Below, one piece after another: positions 10,188 to 21,164 of a stretch of DNA of 61,665 bases. The position numbers were made by a program, and so were the translations under genes. A model generated the notes under the pieces. The model saw nothing but the letters and a program-made list of their open reading frames with translations. It had not been told where the DNA came from and did not search any database. Source of the stretch: Bacteroidales bacterium (GTDB taxonomy: Bacteria; Bacteroidota; Bacteroidia; Bacteroidales; UBA932); assembly GCA_028724885.1 (NCBI GenBank), contig JAQYTJ010000038.1, positions 1 to 61,665 on the forward strand, written 5' to 3'. Each line of letters starts with the position of its first letter. The first letter of the stretch is position 1.

Positions 10188-11497
10188 AAAAGATTGCTGC
10201 CTTGATGGTGGGTCTCACCACGTTTGCATTCTCCCTATTCGCTCAGGACAGGGAACACGCTCTCAAAGTCTATAATTGGGCCGACTACATTGATGAAGCT
10301 CTTATACCTGAATTCGAGAAATGGTACCAGGAGCAGACGGGAGAGAGCGTCAAGATTATCTACCAGCTCTTCGACGTGAACGAAATCATGCTCTCTAAGA
10401 TAGAGCGTGGGCATGAGGACTACGATGTCGTCTGTCCTTCGGACTACATCATTGAAAAGATGCTGAAAAACGATCTGCTTCTTCCGATAGACAGGGATTT
10501 CGGCAGCACTCCTAACTACATAGACCTGAATGTCTCTCCTTTCATAAAGAGTATGTTCGAGAATGTGGATGGAGGCGGCAAGGATGCCAACGAATACGCC
10601 GTAGGCTATATGTGGGGTACGAATGGTCTCATGTACAATACAAAATACATATCGAAGGATGAGGCTTCCACTTGGGGTGCGATTGCCGACCCTAAGTACG
10701 AAGGTAAAGTTTTCATGAAGGATGCTTTCAGAGATGTCTATATTCCTATTCTCATCTACCTGAAGAAAGATGACATCAAGTCCGGCAAAGTGACCATAGA
10801 GCAGCTTTCCCACGACACTTCAAATGAGTCGATAGCCCTCGTGGAAAACTACCTTAAGAGCATAAAAGACAATATTGCTGGCTGGGAGGCAGATTTCGGC
10901 AAAGAGCAGATGACCAAGGAAAAAGGCTGGCTGAACTTCACATGGAGCGGTGACGCTCAATGGGCGAAAGAAGAGGCTGCGAAAGTAGGCGTGAGCCTTG
11001 ACTATGAAGTGCCTCAGGAAGGCAGCATCGTCTGGTTCGACGGCTGGGTTATTCCGAAATACGCCAAGAACGTCAAGGCTGCAAGATATTTCATCAACTA
11101 CATGTGCAAGCCAGAGAACGCCATAAGGAACATGGATGCAATTGGTTACGTGAGCGTAATCGGAGGACCGGAGATTCTTGCCGCAGTCCAGGATTCCACT
11201 GAATTTGAGCCAGAGGACGCAAGCTATTTCTTTGGTCCCGCAGACACTGCGGTCTGCTTGAACCCGATCATGTATCCTGCCAGAAACGTAGTCGAGCGCT
11301 GTGGAATGCTGCACGACACTGGAGACCGCACAGAGGCGCTTCTGGGCATGTGGTCCAGGGTAAAAGGCGATAATGCGAATTATCTCACCTATGTTATAAT
11401 TGCAGCTTTTATTGTAATTTTACTTGCATTTTACCTTATCTCCAAGAGTAGCAAAAAAAGGAGACGCCAGAATAGAAGGCAGCAGCATAAGAAATGA
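10184..11497 (+). CDS. potD: Spermidine/putrescine-binding protein PotD with a C-terminal membrane anchor
   Basis: Solute-binding protein that delivers polyamine to PotBC. The signal peptide (LMVGLTTFAFSLFAQ) has no lipobox cysteine. The mature part starts with KVYNWADYIDE, the PotD/PotF signature, and includes YDVVCPSDYIIEKM and WFDGWVIPKYAKN. At 437 residues it is about 90 longer than E. coli PotD. The extra C-terminus holds one strong transmembrane segment (about residues 402-419, YVIIAAFIVILLAFYLI) and a very basic tail (SKSSKKRRRQNRRQQHKK). That topology would anchor the binding domain in the periplasm and leave the basic tail in the cytoplasm. It overlaps potC and the following SpoU gene by 4 nt each. 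Confidence 0.9.
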   Translation: MKKIAALMVGLTTFAFSLFAQDREHALKVYNWADYIDEALIPEFEKWYQEQTGESVKIIYQLFDVNEIMLSKIERGHEDYDVVCPSDYIIEKMLKNDLLLPIDRDFGSTPNYIDLNVSPFIKSMFENVDGGGKDANEYAVGYMWGTNGLMYNTKYISKDEASTWGAIADPKYEGKVFMKDAFRDVYIPILIYLKKDDIKSGKVTIEQLSHDTSNESIALVENYLKSIKDNIAGWEADFGKEQMTKEKGWLNFTWSGDAQWAKEEAAKVGVSLDYEVPQEGSIVWFDGWVIPKYAKNVKAARYFINYMCKPENAIRNMDAIGYVSVIGGPEILAAVQDSTEFEPEDASYFFGPADTAVCLNPIMYPARNVVERCGMLHDTGDRTEALLGMWSRVKGDNANYLTYVIIAAFIVILLAFYLISKSSKKRRRQNRRQQHKK

Positions 11498-12237
11498 ATG
11501 AAAGAATAGACATAAAGCTGATCAGATCCCTTTCGCAGAAAAAATACAGGGATGAGACCGGCTTGTTTGTCGCAGAAGGAGAAAAGATGGTTCAGGAGGC
11601 GCTGAATTCACCATTTAACGTGGTCAACGTCATCCGCAAAGAAGCAGCCGGGGAGAAGATCATGTCTAGGATTAGCATGATGTCCTCCCCTTCTCCGAGT
11701 CTTGCTGTCATTAAAAAGCCTACGGACTCAGTAATCTCCGATGACATAATTCATGAATATCTCGCCGACCGCGGACTTTACCTAGCATTGGACTCTATAA
11801 GAGATCCTGGTAACCTAGGGACAATTATTCGGACTGCTGACTGGTTTGGGACAAATGCAGTATTTGCTTCCCCAGACACGGTCGACATGTTCAATCCCAA
11901 AGTAGTGCAGTCCACTATGGGTGCCATATTCAGGGTACGCTTCCATTATTGCTCCATCCCAGCACTCTGCAAGGCAGTGAAATACGCAGGAGGCAATGTT
12001 TATGGCACATTCCTGGACGGGCAGGAAATATATTCGCAAAAGTTGAATATTGGAGCAAGCTCCCTTGCTCTAGTCATTATCGGCAATGAGTCGAACGGCA
12101 TTAGCTCTGAAGTGGAGGCTGAGGTCACAGACAGGCTCTACATCCCTTCATATCCGCACGACGAACGTGGCTCGGAATCTCTCAATGCGGCCGTGGCGAC
12201 CGCTATCACATTGTCAGAATTCAGAAGAAGAATATGA
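11494..12237 (+). CDS. SpoU/TrmH family RNA 2'-O-ribose methyltransferase
   Basis: A 247-residue SPOUT methyltransferase. An N-terminal substrate-binding region (about 1-90; RDETGLFVAEGEKMV) precedes the trefoil-knot domain. Its motifs are visible in order: DPGNLGTIIRTADWFG (motif 1, with the conserved N and R), IIGNESNGIS (motif 2), and IPSYPHDERGSESLNAAVA (motif 3, SLN). The usual target is a 2'-OH in rRNA or tRNA; the exact site cannot be told. It overlaps potD and the next gene by 4 nt each, which points to co-transcription, although a link to polyamine uptake is only positional. Confidence 0.88.
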   Translation: MNERIDIKLIRSLSQKKYRDETGLFVAEGEKMVQEALNSPFNVVNVIRKEAAGEKIMSRISMMSSPSPSLAVIKKPTDSVISDDIIHEYLADRGLYLALDSIRDPGNLGTIIRTADWFGTNAVFASPDTVDMFNPKVVQSTMGAIFRVRFHYCSIPALCKAVKYAGGNVYGTFLDGQEIYSQKLNIGASSLALVIIGNESNGISSEVEAEVTDRLYIPSYPHDERGSESLNAAVATAITLSEFRRRI

Positions 12238-15161
12238 ACGAAGAATCCTTGATGCGGAACAGGATCCGGAAAATCCTGATGATTTGCAGCGACTACGATG
12301 CTTTCACCCTGAAGGAGGACGGGTGTATCGAGACGGAAGTAGCTAATGAATATAAAGAATTGAATCTTAGCAATCAGCCGAGGTTCGTCTGGGCCAACTC
12401 TTCAAGTGAGGCAAGAGATATCATCGAGAGTGATGAAGAGGTGGACATTGTAATCTGCATGTACAACGAAAAGGATGATGGACTTTTCGCTCTTGCGAAG
12501 GACTTGAAAAATACCAGCAGGAACATTCCTTTCATTCTGCTAATTTACTATTCCAAGGCAGTTGTGGAACGACTTTCCACCACAGATCTAAGCTGCATAG
12601 ACTTCCTATTCAGCTGGCATGGAAATGCAGACTTGATACTAGCCATCGTAAAACTAATCGAAGACAGCGCTAATGCCGAAAATGATGTCTTTGGCGTTGG
12701 CGTTCAGGTAATCCTGCTCGCAGAGGATTCTGTAAGGTACTACTCAAACTATCTGCCAGAATTGTACAAGCTCGTGCTAACCCAGAGCCAAGAATTCCTG
12801 AAAGAGACCCTTAACGATGCCCAAAAGAAGTACAGGAAGCGTTCCAGGCCGAAAATATTTCTTGCCTCATGCTATGACGAGGCGATAAATTATTTCGAGA
12901 AATACAAGACTCACATGCTCGGAGTCATTTCAGACGTTGGAATGATAGTACATAAGGGCGACAACCCGAAAGATGAGAAAATTGATGCTGGCCTAGAGCT
13001 TGTGGCGAAGATAAAGGAATATGATCCATTGATGCCTGTGCTGCTTCAATCCTCCCAGGCTAGCATCGCAGACATAGCAAGACAGCTGGGCGTCAGTTTC
13101 ATGAAAAAATATTCCAGAACTCTTCTAATACGTCTTTCAGATTTCATGAAAGATGAGTTCGGCTTCGGAGACTTCATATTCAAGGATGCTGAAGGAAAGG
13201 GATATGGTAGAGCTGCGAACCTGACGGAGCTAGAGAAAATCATCTACGAGATTCCTAACGAAATACTGGTTAGCAACACTTCCAGGAATATGTTCTCTAA
13301 GTGGCTCTACGCCAGAGGTCTTTTCGATCTCGCGCAGACATTCAGAGCGGAGCATCATACCGATGCCGGGGAGTTCAGAACCTTCCTGCTCGGACAAATA
13401 AGAAATTACCATAAGAGAATAGGCAGAGGAATCATAGCTGATTTCCGTCGAGACTCCTACGAGGACTATTACAGCTTCGCTCGTCTTGGAAATGGCTCTA
13501 TGGGAGGAAAGGCGCGAGGACTGGCTTTCCTGAACCATCTGGTGCAGAAATACGACTTGGCAGATAAATACCCAGGACTAAGGATTTCGATTCCGCGCAC
13601 GATAGTCATCACGACTGATTTCTTCGAACAGTTCATACTCGAAAACGGCCTGCAATATGTCATTGACTCTGATATGACAGACGAAGAAGTACTCTCAGAG
13701 TTCGTATCTTCCAGGCTGCCCGAGAATCTCGTAGAGGACTTGAAAGTCTTCATCTCCAAGGCAGAATTTCCTCTTGCAGTGCGTTCTAGTTCAAAATTGG
13801 AGGACAGCAGTTACCAGCCATTCGCAGGAGTTTATTCAACGTACATGTGCCCTCTTGTCGAGAATCCTGACAGGATGCTAAGGGAACTCGGAAAAGCAAT
13901 AAAGAGTGTGTATGCCTCTACCTATTTCAACGGCAGCCGAACTTACATCCAGGCAAGCGGAAACCTGTTAGGCGAAGAAAAAATGGCCGTGATAGTACAG
14001 GACATCTGTGGCTCAAGACATGGGAACGACTTCTTCCCTATGCTCTCTGGAGTGGCCAGGTCGATCAATGCCTACCCTATCGGCTCGGAAAAGGCTGAAG
14101 ACGGGGTCCTAAACGTCGCTTTCGGCCTTGGCAAAACCGTCGTTGACGGTGGCAGAACGCTCAGGGTGGATCCTAAGCAGACTAGGAAAATCCTACAGCT
14201 TTCTAATGCGAAACTAGCAATGAGAGATACCCAGAATGAGATGTATGTCTTGGACAATAGGTCAGAGACATTCAAGACATCGAAGGATGACGGCTTCAAC
14301 CTCAGGAATATTCCTATTTCAGAAGGGTTAAATGAATATGATCACCCGGAGCTTGTGGCATCTACTTACGTTGCACAGGACGATATGATGACATCTGGAG
14401 TATCTGCCGACGGTGCGAAAATAATCTCATTCGACGGCATATTCCAATACGACCGTTACCCTCTTGCAAAGGCGATGACTGAGATTATGAGAATATGCCG
14501 TAAAGAATTGATGTGCGAGGTGGAAATAGAATTTGCCCTTGATCCAATAATGGACAGCAATGGTTCAGAAGCCGTACTAAAACTGCTTCAAGTTCGCCCT
14601 ATCGCATCCTCAAGCGAGGCTAGCAGCAATACTATCGAAGAAGCGCAGAAGCAAATCTCCACGAAACTTATAACAAGCGTCGATGCTCTCGGAAACGGTT
14701 ATTTCCTAGACGCAAAACATATTGTCATCATATTCCCTGATTCCTTCGATAAGATGAAAACTCTTGAAATGGCCGCAGAGATATCGCAGATTAATTCAAA
14801 GCTCTCAGCAGATGGCAAGCCATATATTCTTGTAGGCCCTGGAAGATGGGGGTCATCTATTCCTACGCTAGGAGTGCCTGTGGCTTGGACGGACATTTCT
14901 GGTGCGAAGATGGTGGTCGAATATGGCATCGATGGTTTCAGGATAGAGCCAAGCCAAGGAACGCATTTTTTTCAGAACATAACCTCACTTGGCATTGGTT
15001 ATTTATCCGTAGACCAATATGTGGGCAAAGGAACTATAGACTTTATGAAAATCGCCGGGATGAAGTGCGTCCATGAAGAAAAATTTGCTAAAGTGCTTGA
15101 AGCGGACGGACTCATCGGATTCATCGATAGAGATAAAGGGAAAGCAGTGATAGGAATTTAA
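12234..15161 (+). CDS. Receiver-like/PPDK N-terminal domain fusion (PEP synthase-like protein)
   Basis: A 975-residue cytoplasmic protein. Residues about 10-140 look like a degenerate receiver fold. Residues about 155-310 look like a second receiver: acidic pair AEDS (164-167), candidate phospho-acceptor D234 in VISDVGM, and lysine K291 in FMKKYS. Residues about 415-810 carry the pyruvate phosphate dikinase PEP/pyruvate-binding (ATP-grasp) domain (GSMGGKARGLAFL, AVRSSSKLEDSS, FAGVYSTY, ending in LLQVRPI). The C-terminal about 165 residues contain VGPGRWGSSIPTLG. I see no phosphohistidine domain (TSHAAI-type motif) and no PEP-utilising barrel, so it cannot be a full PEP synthase. It overlaps the SpoU gene by 4 nt and is 1 nt from the amylase gene. 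Confidence 0.75.
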   Translation: MNEESLMRNRIRKILMICSDYDAFTLKEDGCIETEVANEYKELNLSNQPRFVWANSSSEARDIIESDEEVDIVICMYNEKDDGLFALAKDLKNTSRNIPFILLIYYSKAVVERLSTTDLSCIDFLFSWHGNADLILAIVKLIEDSANAENDVFGVGVQVILLAEDSVRYYSNYLPELYKLVLTQSQEFLKETLNDAQKKYRKRSRPKIFLASCYDEAINYFEKYKTHMLGVISDVGMIVHKGDNPKDEKIDAGLELVAKIKEYDPLMPVLLQSSQASIADIARQLGVSFMKKYSRTLLIRLSDFMKDEFGFGDFIFKDAEGKGYGRAANLTELEKIIYEIPNEILVSNTSRNMFSKWLYARGLFDLAQTFRAEHHTDAGEFRTFLLGQIRNYHKRIGRGIIADFRRDSYEDYYSFARLGNGSMGGKARGLAFLNHLVQKYDLADKYPGLRISIPRTIVITTDFFEQFILENGLQYVIDSDMTDEEVLSEFVSSRLPENLVEDLKVFISKAEFPLAVRSSSKLEDSSYQPFAGVYSTYMCPLVENPDRMLRELGKAIKSVYASTYFNGSRTYIQASGNLLGEEKMAVIVQDICGSRHGNDFFPMLSGVARSINAYPIGSEKAEDGVLNVAFGLGKTVVDGGRTLRVDPKQTRKILQLSNAKLAMRDTQNEMYVLDNRSETFKTSKDDGFNLRNIPISEGLNEYDHPELVASTYVAQDDMMTSGVSADGAKIISFDGIFQYDRYPLAKAMTEIMRICRKELMCEVEIEFALDPIMDSNGSEAVLKLLQVRPIASSSEASSNTIEEAQKQISTKLITSVDALGNGYFLDAKHIVIIFPDSFDKMKTLEMAAEISQINSKLSADGKPYILVGPGRWGSSIPTLGVPVAWTDISGAKMVVEYGIDGFRIEPSQGTHFFQNITSLGIGYLSVDQYVGKGTIDFMKIAGMKCVHEEKFAKVLEADGLIGFIDRDKGKAVIGI

Positions 15162-15162
15162 A

Positions 15163-16695
15163 ATGAGTAGGATAATCATTTATCAGATGTTCCCTAGGCT
15201 GTGGGGAGCAGTGAACAGACAGCCGGGGAAATTTTCAGACATTGACAATCAAACACTTGAATATCTCGTAGGCCTTGGCATCAGCCATGTGTGGTTCACT
15301 GGAGTCATCAGACATGCGACTACATATTCCTGCAAAGATTGTCCTGAATCCGATGCCACGATAGTCAAAGGTGATGCAGGCTCACCTTACGCCATAACCG
15401 ATTATTACGACGTTAACCCTTATCTGGCGAAAGACGTGAGTCGGAGGATGCCGGAGTTCTCATCGCTCATAAAACGCACTCACGCTCATGGACTCAAGGC
15501 CATAGTAGATTTCGTGCCGAACCACGTTTCTAGGGATTATGGTCGCGTCGGTCTTGTGAATGGAAGGGCTGTGCCTTTCGGCGGCGAAGACGATTTGTCT
15601 GTCCACTGGAAGTCGTCCAACGATTTTTATTACTATCCAGGACAGGCTCTTGCACTCCCATGTCCTTCCGAGTACAAAGAATATCCTGCCAAGGCATCCG
15701 GGAACGTCTTCTCCCCTGCCCCCAGCATTACTGATTGGTACGATACGGTGAAGCTGAATTACTGCGACTTCCAGACGGAAACTTGGGAAAAGATGCTGGA
15801 CATCGTGCGCTATTGGTGTTCACTAGGCGTGGACGGCTTCCGCTGCGATATGGTGGAGCTTGTACCATGGCAGTTCATGCAGTGGCTCATTCAGAATGTG
15901 AGAAATGAATACCCCGATGTAATATTCATAGGAGAAGTGTATAAAAAAGAACTTTACAGGCATTATATTCAGACCATCGGATTTGACTTTCTCTATGATA
16001 AATCAGGTCTCTATGATTCACTAAGGGCTATTATTGAAGGGCACGGCACTGCGAAAAGCATCACCTGGAATTGGCAGAGCATTGGGACTCTGCAGCCTCA
16101 CATGCTGAATTTCCTCGAGAATCACGACGAGCAACGTTTCGCTTCGGACTTTTTCGCTAAAGACGCTTGTCGGACTTTTGCCCCGCTGGGAGCAGGACTG
16201 CTTTTTAACAACGCCCCTTACATGGTTTATTTCGGAGAAGAAATAGGCGAGAGGGGCATGGACCAGGAAGGGTTTAGTGGCTTGGACGGACGTACCTCAA
16301 TCTTCGATTGGTGGAGCATAGACTCAATCGGAAGGCTCAGAAAATACATTAGCGAAGGCATCCCTATGCAGGAAAAGGAAATGTCGCTGCTAAGCAAATG
16401 GAGCCGGTTCCTCAACCTGGCAAGCTCGAACCGGGCCTTTTCCGATGGAAAGGCTTTCGATCTCTGCTATTGCAATGCTGAGTCGACAGGCTTCCTCCCA
16501 GACCGTCATTTTGCCTTCCTTCGTGCTTTCAGATGGCAAGCGTTCCTGGTGGTCTGCAATTTTTCCCCTGACACGTCTAAAATCAGTATTAAAATCCCAC
16601 CCGAAGCCGTTTCTTATCTGGAGCTCAGCAAAAAAACACCCGAGACCATTGAAGTCACGGTCCCGGGCGACGATTGTGTCATCATTAAAATCTGA
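15163..16695 (+). CDS. GH13 alpha-amylase family glycoside hydrolase
   Basis: A 510-residue enzyme without a signal peptide, so probably cytoplasmic. The (beta/alpha)8 barrel motifs are present: DFVPNH (116-121), DGFRCDM with nucleophile D229, FIGEVY with general acid E258, and ENHDEQR with D322. A short C-terminal beta domain follows. It should hydrolyse or transfer alpha-glucosidic bonds; the substrate is not evident, and intracellular glycogen or maltodextrin is plausible. It is the last gene of the operon, and its TGA directly abuts the stop of the convergent phosphofructokinase gene. Confidence 0.88.
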   Translation: MSRIIIYQMFPRLWGAVNRQPGKFSDIDNQTLEYLVGLGISHVWFTGVIRHATTYSCKDCPESDATIVKGDAGSPYAITDYYDVNPYLAKDVSRRMPEFSSLIKRTHAHGLKAIVDFVPNHVSRDYGRVGLVNGRAVPFGGEDDLSVHWKSSNDFYYYPGQALALPCPSEYKEYPAKASGNVFSPAPSITDWYDTVKLNYCDFQTETWEKMLDIVRYWCSLGVDGFRCDMVELVPWQFMQWLIQNVRNEYPDVIFIGEVYKKELYRHYIQTIGFDFLYDKSGLYDSLRAIIEGHGTAKSITWNWQSIGTLQPHMLNFLENHDEQRFASDFFAKDACRTFAPLGAGLLFNNAPYMVYFGEEIGERGMDQEGFSGLDGRTSIFDWWSIDSIGRLRKYISEGIPMQEKEMSLLSKWSRFLNLASSNRAFSDGKAFDLCYCNAESTGFLPDRHFAFLRAFRWQAFLVVCNFSPDTSKISIKIPPEAVSYLELSKKTPETIEVTVPGDDCVIIKI

Positions 16696-17925
16696 TTACC
16701 AGTTCAGAATCTTCTTGAAATCGTATTCCTCAGGATTTGAGATCCATTCCTTAGCTGCTTCGTAGTCGGCAGGAGTGATGTAGTGGCACAGATGCTCGTA
16801 GTAGTTCCTTGCGAGTCCGCCATCTATGTCCACCCTGCGAGGAGGAATCTTTCCTTCGGTGTTCTGGATGTCTTTCAGGAACAGAGGCTTTGGGTTACCG
16901 TCCTGGTCGATGTACACCATGCAACCAGTCTTGCCATCTTTGAACAGTTCGTACACGCCCATTGCCAGCTCGGTGCAGTAAGAGAGGTCGTAGGCGATAG
17001 GATCCTGACAACGCACGTCGTAACCGACCTCCACCGGACGGGTCTTGACTTTCCAGCCCAGCTTTGCGAATTCTTTCTCAAGTATATCGTTGAACAGCAC
17101 TGCCTTGGAAATCTTGCCAAGCTCCGGATGTCCGTGTTCATCGTACGTCATGTGCACTCCTGTGCCTTTCAGGTCGTCTGAATCAAGGTCATGGAACACG
17201 CCCTCAGCCACTACGACGGTTCCGTAATGAATGCCGAGAAGCTTCCTCTTGATGATTGCCGAAAGAGTCAGCTTAATGATTTTGTCAACCGTTATCTTTG
17301 TCTTGTTGAACATCTCAGGAATGATGGTCATCGGGCAATGCGTTGCCTCACCAATTCCAAGAGCAAGATGGCCAGCCGAGCGACCCATCGCAGAAATCAG
17401 GAGCCAGTTGCCTGATGTGCGAGCATCCTCATAAATAGTGCGCGCAAGATGAACGCCCTCGTCCTTTGCTGAATTGAACCCGAAGGTAGGAGCGTGGTTC
17501 GGCAGAGGCAGATCATCGTCTATGGTCTTAGGCACATGAATATTGTGAATAGGATATTGTTTTGCCTCGAGGAATTTTGCGATCCTGTTAGCCGTAGAAG
17601 CGGTGTCGTCGCCTCCGACAGTGACAAGCAGCTTCACGTTGTTCTCCTGGAAAAGCTTTAGGTTGAAATTTTTCTCGAAATCCTCATCGGTCGGCTTGAA
17701 ACGGCTCATCTGCAAGTAGGAACCACCTCTGTTGAAGTAAGAGTCCGACTTAAAGAAATCGATGTCTTCAGTGCGCGGATGATCGTTGAAAAGTCCGGTA
17801 TAGCCTTCGTGCAGGCCGATTACCCTGTAACCGTTAGAAAGGAATGTTTTCGCAACAGAGAAAACGACCGTGTTCATGCCCGGTGCAGGGCCGCCGCCGC
17901 AGAGAATGATGATAGAATCTTTCAT
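16696..17925 (-). CDS. 6-phosphofructokinase, probably pyrophosphate-dependent
   Basis: A 409-residue phosphofructokinase (fructose 6-phosphate to fructose 1,6-bisphosphate). Motifs: GGGPAPGMN at the N-terminus, GGDD at 104-107, PKTIDDD at 132-138, and MGRSAGHLALGIG. An Asp as second acid in GGDD and a Lys in PKTID are the known markers of PPi use; ATP-dependent enzymes have GGDGS and GTIDND. PPi dependence is therefore inferred from residues, not tested. It converges on the GH13 gene with zero intergenic bases and has a promoter-like site upstream. Confidence 0.88.
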   Translation of the reverse strand: MKDSIIILCGGGPAPGMNTVVFSVAKTFLSNGYRVIGLHEGYTGLFNDHPRTEDIDFFKSDSYFNRGGSYLQMSRFKPTDEDFEKNFNLKLFQENNVKLLVTVGGDDTASTANRIAKFLEAKQYPIHNIHVPKTIDDDLPLPNHAPTFGFNSAKDEGVHLARTIYEDARTSGNWLLISAMGRSAGHLALGIGEATHCPMTIIPEMFNKTKITVDKIIKLTLSAIIKRKLLGIHYGTVVVAEGVFHDLDSDDLKGTGVHMTYDEHGHPELGKISKAVLFNDILEKEFAKLGWKVKTRPVEVGYDVRCQDPIAYDLSYCTELAMGVYELFKDGKTGCMVYIDQDGNPKPLFLKDIQNTEGKIPPRRVDIDGGLARNYYEHLCHYITPADYEAAKEWISNPEEYDFKKILNW

Positions 17926-17971
17926 AATTATTTAGAATTATTTAATTGATGTTAATTTCGTTCGATATCCG

Positions 17972-18006
17972 CAAATTTAATTCTTTTCCTCCAATATAAC
18001 CCCAAA
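17972..18006 (-). promoter_or_regulatory. Promoter of the phosphofructokinase gene
   Basis: On the minus strand, TAAATTTG (17979-17972) matches TAnnTTTG, and a TTTG lies 23 nt upstream (18006-18003). The start codon is about 47 nt downstream. Confidence 0.6.
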
Positions 18007-18015
18007 AAAATTGAT

Positions 18016-18023
18016 TAAATTTG
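18016..18023 (+). promoter_or_regulatory. Promoter -7 box of the ligA operon
   Basis: TAAATTTG fits TAnnTTTG and lies 18 nt before the ATG at 18042. I see no clear -33 TTG at the right distance. Confidence 0.5.
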
Positions 18024-18026
18024 TGA

Positions 18027-20135
<2,109 letters not shown>

Positions 20136-20141
20136 GAATAT

Positions 20142-21164
20142 ATGAACTGGTTCGCCAAAGCTATAACTAAGACTAGGATTGTTCTACGGAGAGTCAACAG
20201 ATTTCTAGGAATAGAAATCTGGCGTGGCGAGCCGGAGGAGCATTCGTGGTCTAAGACGAAGGCTAGGTTGGCGTCCGACACCAGAGTGGTAATGAGGGTG
20301 CTGAAAACTTTCCAGACAGAGAAAATAGGCTTTCAGTCAGTTGCACTGAGCTATTTCTGCACTTTGGCCGCAGTGCCGTTCATAGCCGTGGCTTTCGCTC
20401 TTACTAGCGGCTTCGGATTGGAAGATAAGATGCGAGAAATCCTATTTTCGGCCAACATCAGCCCAGAATTGGGAAACAAGATAATGCAGGCTGCGCAGAA
20501 CATCATCAGCACATCACAGAATGGCTGGTTCGGAATAATCTCCACTTTGATGTTCGTATGGGTGATTATCTGGATGATGAACCGCGTTGAGAAGGTATTC
20601 AACAATGTGTGGCGCATCTCCAAACCTAAGAGGAAATTCGTGAAAAGCCTAGGAATTGACATCATAATATTGGTGCTCCTTCCTTTCATGATATTGATTT
20701 TCTCCTATGCTACCATGCTCTACTCGCATCTTGCCGACTACATATTCCCTAACTGGATAGGCGCGACTAAATCCATCCGTTCTTTCCTGGGATGGGCGAT
20801 TTTCTGCGTCATAGCCATATTTACCTTGTCTGGAATGTACAAGTTCATTCCTGCGACGAAAGTATATTACAAGCATGCTTTCAAGGCAGCCTTGCTTGCA
20901 GGGATTGCATTCACTATATTGCAATACCTTTATTTGGAAACTCAATTAATGGTGATGCGTCTGAATATGGTTTATGGAGCCATCGCAATAATACCTCTCT
21001 TTTTGATCTGGCTTAGATTCGGGTGGCTAATAATTTTATATGGTGCCGAGTTCTCATATTCTTTCCAGAAAGAAGAGGCTAGCGAACTGAATAAGGCTCT
21101 GAAGGACAGGAGGGATAAGCGAAGGGAGCAGAAAATGAGAGACAAAGAATTAGCAGAAGTATGA
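20142..21164 (+). CDS. YihY/BrkB family inner-membrane protein
   Basis: A 340-residue integral membrane protein with about six hydrophobic segments (for example SYFCTLAAVPFIAVAFAL, GIISTLMFVWVIIWMM, VLLPFMILIFSY). The loop FKAALLAGIAFTILQYLY and the motif YGAIAIIPLFLIWLRFGW-LIILYGAEF are the family hallmarks. Once labelled ribonuclease BN, this family is now regarded as membrane proteins of unknown, possibly transport, function. The C-terminus is a charged cytoplasmic tail. It sits 6 nt after ligA and overlaps rel by 4 nt. Confidence 0.85.
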   Translation: MNWFAKAITKTRIVLRRVNRFLGIEIWRGEPEEHSWSKTKARLASDTRVVMRVLKTFQTEKIGFQSVALSYFCTLAAVPFIAVAFALTSGFGLEDKMREILFSANISPELGNKIMQAAQNIISTSQNGWFGIISTLMFVWVIIWMMNRVEKVFNNVWRISKPKRKFVKSLGIDIIILVLLPFMILIFSYATMLYSHLADYIFPNWIGATKSIRSFLGWAIFCVIAIFTLSGMYKFIPATKVYYKHAFKAALLAGIAFTILQYLYLETQLMVMRLNMVYGAIAIIPLFLIWLRFGWLIILYGAEFSYSFQKEEASELNKALKDRRDKRREQKMRDKELAEV

